A model generated the notes under the pieces. The model was not told the DNA's origin. It searched no databases and saw only the letters and a program-made list of their open reading frames with translations. Shown piece after piece: positions 60,104 to 64,000 of a DNA stretch of 64,000 nucleotides. The stretch spans positions 927,827-991,826 of the forward strand of contig NZ_HG315685.1 of NCBI RefSeq assembly GCF_000455365.1, given 5' to 3'. Made by a program: the position numbers and the translations under genes. The stretch's first letter is position 1; each line of letters begins with the position of its first letter. The stretch is from Halopiger djelfimassiliensis (GTDB lineage Archaea; Halobacteriota; Halobacteria; Halobacteriales; Natrialbaceae).

Positions 60104-61135
60104 ATGGAAACACGGAAAGTGCAACGACTCGGCCCGTCTACGCTCGCGATGACCCTCCCCGCCGAGTGGGCGTCCGAGCACGCCGTCGAGAAAGGTGACG
60201 AGGTGTCACTGCGGACCAGCGGCAAGGGAACGCTGACGGTGATGCCCGAGTCGGCGAGTTCCGAAGAGACGGAGGCGATCATCCACGCCGACGATCTCGA
60301 CGCCGATGCCGTCGAGCGTGCGATCGTCGCCCAGTACGTTCTCGGCCGGCGCGTCATCCGCATCGACACCGAAGACGGCGCGCTCGAATCCGAACACATC
60401 AACGCGGTCTACCAGGCCGAAACCCAGCTCATGGGCCTGGGCGTCATCGAAGAAACCCCCGAGAGCATTTCGATCCGGTGTTCGGTCGATCCCGAGGATT
60501 TCACCCTCGATAACCTGCTCGAGCGACTCGAGCGAACCGGCCAGACGATGCGTGGCGAAGGCATCAAAGCGCTCGCTCACGGCAACCCTGATCTTGCCCA
60601 GCGGGCGCTGAACCGGGAACGGCAGGCCAACAAGATCTTCGTGCTCTTGCTTCGACTGATCTTTACGGCCTACCAGAACCCGAACCTCGCCCGGGCGGTC
60701 GGACTCAACAGCGGCTTCCCGCTTATCGGGTATCGATCGATCGCGAAGAACCTGGAACTGACGGCCGACAACGGCGAGGATATCGCCGAGATCGTCATCG
60801 AGACCGAAGGCCACACCCTCGAGGTCGACAGTTCGGTGATGCGGGATATCCGGGAGTTGAACGAACTGGTCGACGAGATCACCTCGCGTGCGGTCGAGGC
60901 GGCCGTCGAACGCGATTACGACAAGTCGAACGAGGTTCGAGCGCTGTTTCACGACATCGCCGACCGCGAATCGGAGATCCTCGCGGAACTGCCGGAGATG
61001 TCGAACGAGGAGCTACTCCGTGTGCGGGAAGTCCTCGTCAGTCTCCAGCAAACCGCCCAGTACGCCATGCGAAACGCGGAGATCGCCGCCAACCTCGCGC
61101 TGAACGAGGAGTCCGAGCACACCACGATCAACTGA
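60104..61135 (+). CDS. AbrB-PhoU phosphate-uptake-type regulator
   Basis: A 343-residue protein combining an N-terminal SpoVT/AbrB DNA-binding module (METRKVQRLGPSTLAMTLPAEWASEHAVEKGDEVSL, ~1-50) with two PhoU helical repeats (~120-335; LERTGQTMRGEGIKALAHGNPDLAQRAL and REVLVSLQQTAQYAMRNAEIAANLAL). This fusion is typical of haloarchaeal PhoU-type regulators. No pst transport genes are adjacent, so its target is unclear. Confidence 0.88.
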   Translation: METRKVQRLGPSTLAMTLPAEWASEHAVEKGDEVSLRTSGKGTLTVMPESASSEETEAIIHADDLDADAVERAIVAQYVLGRRVIRIDTEDGALESEHINAVYQAETQLMGLGVIEETPESISIRCSVDPEDFTLDNLLERLERTGQTMRGEGIKALAHGNPDLAQRALNRERQANKIFVLLLRLIFTAYQNPNLARAVGLNSGFPLIGYRSIAKNLELTADNGEDIAEIVIETEGHTLEVDSSVMRDIRELNELVDEITSRAVEAAVERDYDKSNEVRALFHDIADRESEILAELPEMSNEELLRVREVLVSLQQTAQYAMRNAEIAANLALNEESEHTTIN

Positions 61136-61243
61136 CGGCCGACGGTGACGACGGTCGTCGGAGACTGCAGCGAGTCGCCAGCGGGTCGGACTCCCCGCCG
61201 AAATCACGTGCAATTAAGAGACCCCGACGACAAACCCTCGAGC

Positions 61244-61432
61244 ATGGCTACGCAATCGGAGTCGACGACGGACAAGGGTGTGGGACTGGCGCTCGCACTC
61301 GGCGCGCTCGCGACGATCGGCGCGCTGTTGATGTTCGCGGGCGCACCGGATATCACGGCAGCCTTCGGGTTCGCCGCCGCCGTCCTCTTCAGTTCGCTTG
61401 CGGTCGTCGCGATTCACCTCTACTGGGACTGA
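61244..61432 (+). CDS. Small two-helix membrane protein
   Basis: A 62-residue protein with two hydrophobic segments (GVGLALALGALATIGALLMFAG and AAFGFAAAVLFSSLAVVAIHLY) and a hydrophilic N-terminus (MATQSESTTDKG). Similar small proteins occur across haloarchaea; function unknown. ATG 61244 follows an AATTAAG patch 26-32 bp upstream. Confidence 0.65.
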   Translation: MATQSESTTDKGVGLALALGALATIGALLMFAGAPDITAAFGFAAAVLFSSLAVVAIHLYWD

Positions 61433-61556
61433 TCGGACCGGTCGAACGACGGTCACCGAACGGCGGCTCCCCGCTCACGAACCCGTTCGGGTTCCGGACG
61501 GCCGACTCGGCCGTTAAAAGTTAAGAGCGATCGGCTTCTATATCCCCGTACGGACG

Positions 61557-61781
61557 ATGACCGACTACTCCGACGAAGAACAGCGAATTCTCTCGCACCT
61601 CCGCGAGAGTGCCGCCCGAGGCGAACGGTACTTCCGGGCGAAAAACATCGCGGACGCGATCGGACTTTCGGCAAAGCAGGTCGGCGCACGGTTGCCCCAT
61701 CTCGCGGAGAAATCCGACGAGGTCGACATCGAGAAGTGGGGCCGTGCCCGCTCGACGACGTGGAAAGTCACCGTTAGCTGA
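61557..61781 (+). CDS. Small winged-helix-like haloarchaeal protein (DUF7123-like)
   Basis: A 74-residue soluble protein: EEQRILSHLRESAARGERYFRAKNIADAIGLSAKQVGARLPHLAEKSDEVDIEKWGRARSTTWKV. The pattern of helix, HTH and wing suggests a compact winged helix. I associate the ending WGR..STTWKV with the family called DUF7123, from memory. Regulatory role is inference. Confidence 0.65.
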   Translation: MTDYSDEEQRILSHLRESAARGERYFRAKNIADAIGLSAKQVGARLPHLAEKSDEVDIEKWGRARSTTWKVTVS

Positions 61782-61902
61782 GCGCGTTCGGTTCTCGTCC
61801 TCAGAAACTCGGGTTCCATTCGTCACCCAGACGCCCGTCCGGGGTCGCAGTTCTCGCACTCGGTCCACGGGCTTTTTACCCGAGAACCCCCCAGTTAGGC
61901 CC

Positions 61903-62337
61903 ATGACTGTACGGGTCGACCGTTCGTTCGAGTTGTCGGCGTCGCCCGAGCGCGTCTGGGAGTTCATCGCCGATCCCGAGAACCGCGCCCGGTCGATCAG
62001 CGTCGTCGACGAGTACACCGCCACCGACCCCGACGGTCGACGGGTCACCTGGCACGTCGAGTTACCCATCCCGCTCGTCCGACGAACGGTCAAAGTCGAC
62101 ACGGAGGACGTTACCCGCACACCCCCAAAATACGTCAAGTTCGTCGGGTCCTCGAAAGTGATGCAGGTCACCGGCGAACACGAAATCGTCGACACCGACG
62201 ACGGCGTTCGCCTCGAGAACCACTTCGTCGTCGACGGGAAACTGCCCGGCGTCGAGAAGTTCTTCAAACGCAACCTCGACGACGAACTCGAGAACCTGCG
62301 TCGGGCGCTCGAGCACGACCTTCGAACCAGACAGTAG
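61903..62337 (+). CDS. SRPBCC (CoxG-like) protein
   Basis: Cytoplasmic START-like-fold protein of 144 residues: VDRSFELSASPERVWEFIADPENRARSIS, strands RVTWHVELPIPLVRRTVKV, YVKFVGSSKVMQVTGEHEIVD and the long C-terminal helix FKRNLDDELENLRRALEHDLR. Members bind hydrophobic ligands. ATG 61903 fits; it precedes the nitrilase gene by 16 bp, so the two are probably co-transcribed. Confidence 0.85.
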   Translation: MTVRVDRSFELSASPERVWEFIADPENRARSISVVDEYTATDPDGRRVTWHVELPIPLVRRTVKVDTEDVTRTPPKYVKFVGSSKVMQVTGEHEIVDTDDGVRLENHFVVDGKLPGVEKFFKRNLDDELENLRRALEHDLRTRQ

Positions 62338-62353
62338 TCCGCGTTACCCCACG

Positions 62354-63211
62354 ATGACACGCAAAGAACCCGATCCCACGGCAGGAGGGAACGCCGCCAC
62401 AGAGCCGTTGTCGGTCGCGCTCGCACAGCTTCACGTCGAAGCCAGCGCAGTCGATCGAAACGTCGACCGCGCCCTCGCGGCGATCGAACGAGCCGCCACA
62501 CGGGGCGCGGCCCTCGTCGCGTTGCCGGAACTGTTCAACGTCGGCTACTTCGCGTTCGACAGTTACGAGCGGAACGCGGAGCCGTTGACCGGCGAGACGC
62601 TGACCCGGATCCGTGAGGCGGCAACCGAACACGACGTCGCCGTTCTCGCGGGGAGTATCGTCGAAGACCTCGCGGCGACGGAGTCCGTCGCGACGCCCGC
62701 AGACGAGGGGTTGGCCAACACCGCCGTCCTGTTCGATTCCGACGGCGAACGACGGCTCGTCTACCGCAAACACCACCTGTTCGGCTACGACTCCGCGGAG
62801 TCGGATCTGCTCGTTCCCGGCGATCGACTCGAGACCGCGACGATCGGCGGCGTGACCGTCGGCGTGACGACCTGTTACGACCTCCGGTTTCCGAAGCTCT
62901 ATCGCCGACTGGTCGACGCCGGGGCCGAACTCGTCCTCGTCCCGAGCGCGTGGCCGTACCCCCGCCTGGAACACTGGAAGACGCTATCGCGGGCGCGAGC
63001 GATCGAAAACCAGTGCTACGTCGCGACGATCAACGGCTCGGGCCGGTTCGACGACGCGACCCTGCTCGGGCGCTCGACCGTCTCCGACCCGTGGGGCGTG
63101 ACCGTCGCCTCGAGCGGCGACGATCCAACACTGGTGACGGCCGAGATCGATCCCGAGACAGTCGCGACCGTTCGAGCGGAGTTTCCGGCGCTTCGGGACA
63201 GACGCCTGTAA
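62354..63211 (+). CDS. Carbon-nitrogen hydrolase (nitrilase superfamily)
   Basis: Cytoplasmic amidase of 285 residues with the complete triad: Glu59 (LVALPELFNVGYF), Lys139 (VYRKHHLFGYDSAES) and Cys174 (VGVTTCYDLRFPKLYRRL), followed by VPSAWPYPRLEHWKTLSRARAIENQCYV. This resembles omega-amidase/beta-ureidopropionase-like members; the substrate cannot be assigned. Downstream 285 bp hold no supportable gene. Confidence 0.9.
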   Translation: MTRKEPDPTAGGNAATEPLSVALAQLHVEASAVDRNVDRALAAIERAATRGAALVALPELFNVGYFAFDSYERNAEPLTGETLTRIREAATEHDVAVLAGSIVEDLAATESVATPADEGLANTAVLFDSDGERRLVYRKHHLFGYDSAESDLLVPGDRLETATIGGVTVGVTTCYDLRFPKLYRRLVDAGAELVLVPSAWPYPRLEHWKTLSRARAIENQCYVATINGSGRFDDATLLGRSTVSDPWGVTVASSGDDPTLVTAEIDPETVATVRAEFPALRDRRL

Positions 63212-63496
63212 GGGGCTCCGTTCTCCGCGGTCCGATCTCAGCCGACCGCTGACTTTTTGGTCCGCAAACCCGTTATTGGAACTGCCGGTACCGACGCTTT
63301 TCACGTCGTCGCCGGCATCCACAGCGCGCGTCGTCCGGCCCACCGACGCTCGTTCCCGGGAAACGAGCGCTCCACTCCCGTCTCCTCGCCTCACGCCTCG
63401 TCCGCACCTTTTCGATCTGCTCTACGTCACGACCGCTCGGCAGTACGCCGTGCTGTGAGTACGGGTGTGACTCGGGGTTCGAGCCGAGAATCGGGC

Positions 63497-63790
63497 TTAC
63501 CGACAGTACGACCAGTCCCGGGGTCCGTCCGCCGACCGGTCGCTTGCCGCATCGGGGAGACAGGAATCGCTACAATAGTGTTCCTCGAGCGTCGTTTCGC
63601 GGTCTTCGATGATCCAGCTGAGCCGGAACTCCCGCGGCCCGATAGTCGTCCCGCAGGTTTCACATCGCTTCCCGTCACGGACGCGCTCGCGTTGCAGTTC
63701 CTCGATACCGCTTTCGTCGGCCGCTCGGTCGGCATCGCCGTCGTCAGCGACGTGCGGGTCCGGGTTCGACGCAGTCGAATCCGTGTCCAT
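63497..63790 (-). CDS. Small zinc-ribbon-like protein (DUF7576-like)
   Basis: A 97-residue protein with an acidic disordered N-terminus and a C-terminal zinc-finger-like part: RCETCGTTIGPREFRLSWIIEDRETTLEEHYCSDSCLPDA, giving C-x2-C ... H-x-C-x3-C. A treble-clef or zinc-ribbon nucleic-acid or protein binder is likely. ATG 63790 is chosen because the longer frame upstream is unlike coding sequence. Confidence 0.6.
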   Translation of the reverse strand: MDTDSTASNPDPHVADDGDADRAADESGIEELQRERVRDGKRCETCGTTIGPREFRLSWIIEDRETTLEEHYCSDSCLPDAASDRSADGPRDWSYCR

Positions 63791-63932
63791 ACCGTTCCCT
63801 CGACGGACCGACACTAATACTCTCGTGTGACTTTCAGTCCGTGATGAGTGTCTCCGGACGGCATACGTTCGGGCCTCCGAAGACGAGGACGACCTCCGCT
63901 CGAGTCGGCACGCCGGGTCGGATACGTCGGCG

Positions 63933-64000
63933 TTACCGATCGCGGTCGACGGTTTCGCCGGGGCGGGTGGTGGCACCGGTCGAGAGGGTGACGCCGGGAG
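63933..64000 (-). CDS. C-terminal end of a gene entering from the right edge (partial)
   Basis: On the minus strand the window edge is in an open frame ending in GVTLSTGATTRPGETVDRDR and TAA (63933-63935). All but a few third positions are G or C, as in real genes here. Only 22 codons are visible, so the family cannot be named. Confidence 0.4.
   Translation of the reverse strand, partial: PGVTLSTGATTRPGETVDRDR

Noticed and set aside
63212..63496. Plus-strand open frames after the nitrilase gene
   Set aside because: Arg/Ser-rich translations without motifs and antisense to the zinc-ribbon gene.

Overview
The window comes from a halophilic archaeon (class Halobacteria, probably a Natrinema/Haloterrigena-like member of the Natrialbales; the genus is inference). 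The DNA is GC-rich with strong GC bias at third codon positions and frequent CTCGAG. The proteins are very acidic. Many start codons are ATG or GTG lying 24-34 bp from an AT-rich TATA-like element, as expected for leaderless archaeal transcripts. Secreted proteins carry twin-arginine/lipobox leaders ending in a Gly-Cys. Archaeal information-processing genes are present: S3Ae, S15, Pcc1, TruD, Pth2 and a RecJ-like protein. No insertion sequence, integrase, CRISPR array or rRNA was found, so this reads as chromosomal core with small accessory and decayed patches.

Layout. 1-4.4 kb: partial phospholipase-D-like protein, HEAT-repeat protein, archaetidylserine synthase PssA, halocyanin. 4.5-12 kb: amidohydrolase remnant, thiazole synthase Thi4, unknown protein, a DtxR-box-like operator with a duplicated halocyanin lipoprotein, a putative metalloprotein, thioesterase, methyltransferase, and the thiamine regulator ThiR. 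12-18.5 kb: dcd, DsbA-like lipoprotein, pth2, truD and the coupled operon rps15-recJ-like-pcc1-rps3ae. 18.8 kb: tRNA-Ala(GGC). 19-25.5 kb: an accessory stretch of small membrane proteins, lipoproteins, HTH proteins, a HiPIP-like protein, an orphan four-cluster Fe-S protein with a palindromic upstream site, a frameshifted regulator, and a Rdx-family protein. 25.5-33.6 kb: surE, Rsm22-like methyltransferase with tyrA, rhomboid protease, FAD oxidoreductase, membrane protein, M24 peptidase. 33.8-46.3 kb: LolA-like lipoprotein, aroA, sensor kinase, aroC, PHP phosphoesterase, 2-oxoacid:ferredoxin oxidoreductase (two subunits), a second LolA-like lipoprotein, an Lrp regulator. 46.5-52.6 kb: SRPBCC protein, orphan NosL, DMT transporter, cupin, and a tight run of three periplasmic-binding-fold proteins without signal peptides plus a VOC protein. 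53.3-64 kb: mobA, an unusual iron-ADH-family protein, queD-queE-queC, HTH regulator, CinA-like protein, NAD-kinase-like protein, PhoU-type regulator, small proteins, SRPBCC protein and nitrilase-family hydrolase.

How the genes fit together. aroA, aroC and tyrA cover shikimate/tyrosine steps. queD/E/C make preQ0 for archaeosine. Thi4 and ThiR form a thiamine synthesis and control pair. The two oxidoreductase subunits feed ferredoxin. Halocyanins, the HiPIP-like protein, NosL and the Fe-S protein are extracytoplasmic redox parts whose partner complexes lie elsewhere or are lost.

The best candidate for an undescribed system is the 49.2-52.6 kb cluster: three tandem, apparently cytoplasmic substrate-binding-fold proteins with no permease or ATPase, translationally linked to a VOC-fold protein and divergent from a cupin. 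Secondary candidates are the palindrome-controlled metal-type lipoprotein at 7.4-9.0 kb and the palindrome-preceded orphan Fe-S protein at 22.3-23.7 kb. All functional statements rest on motif reading; no database search was run.
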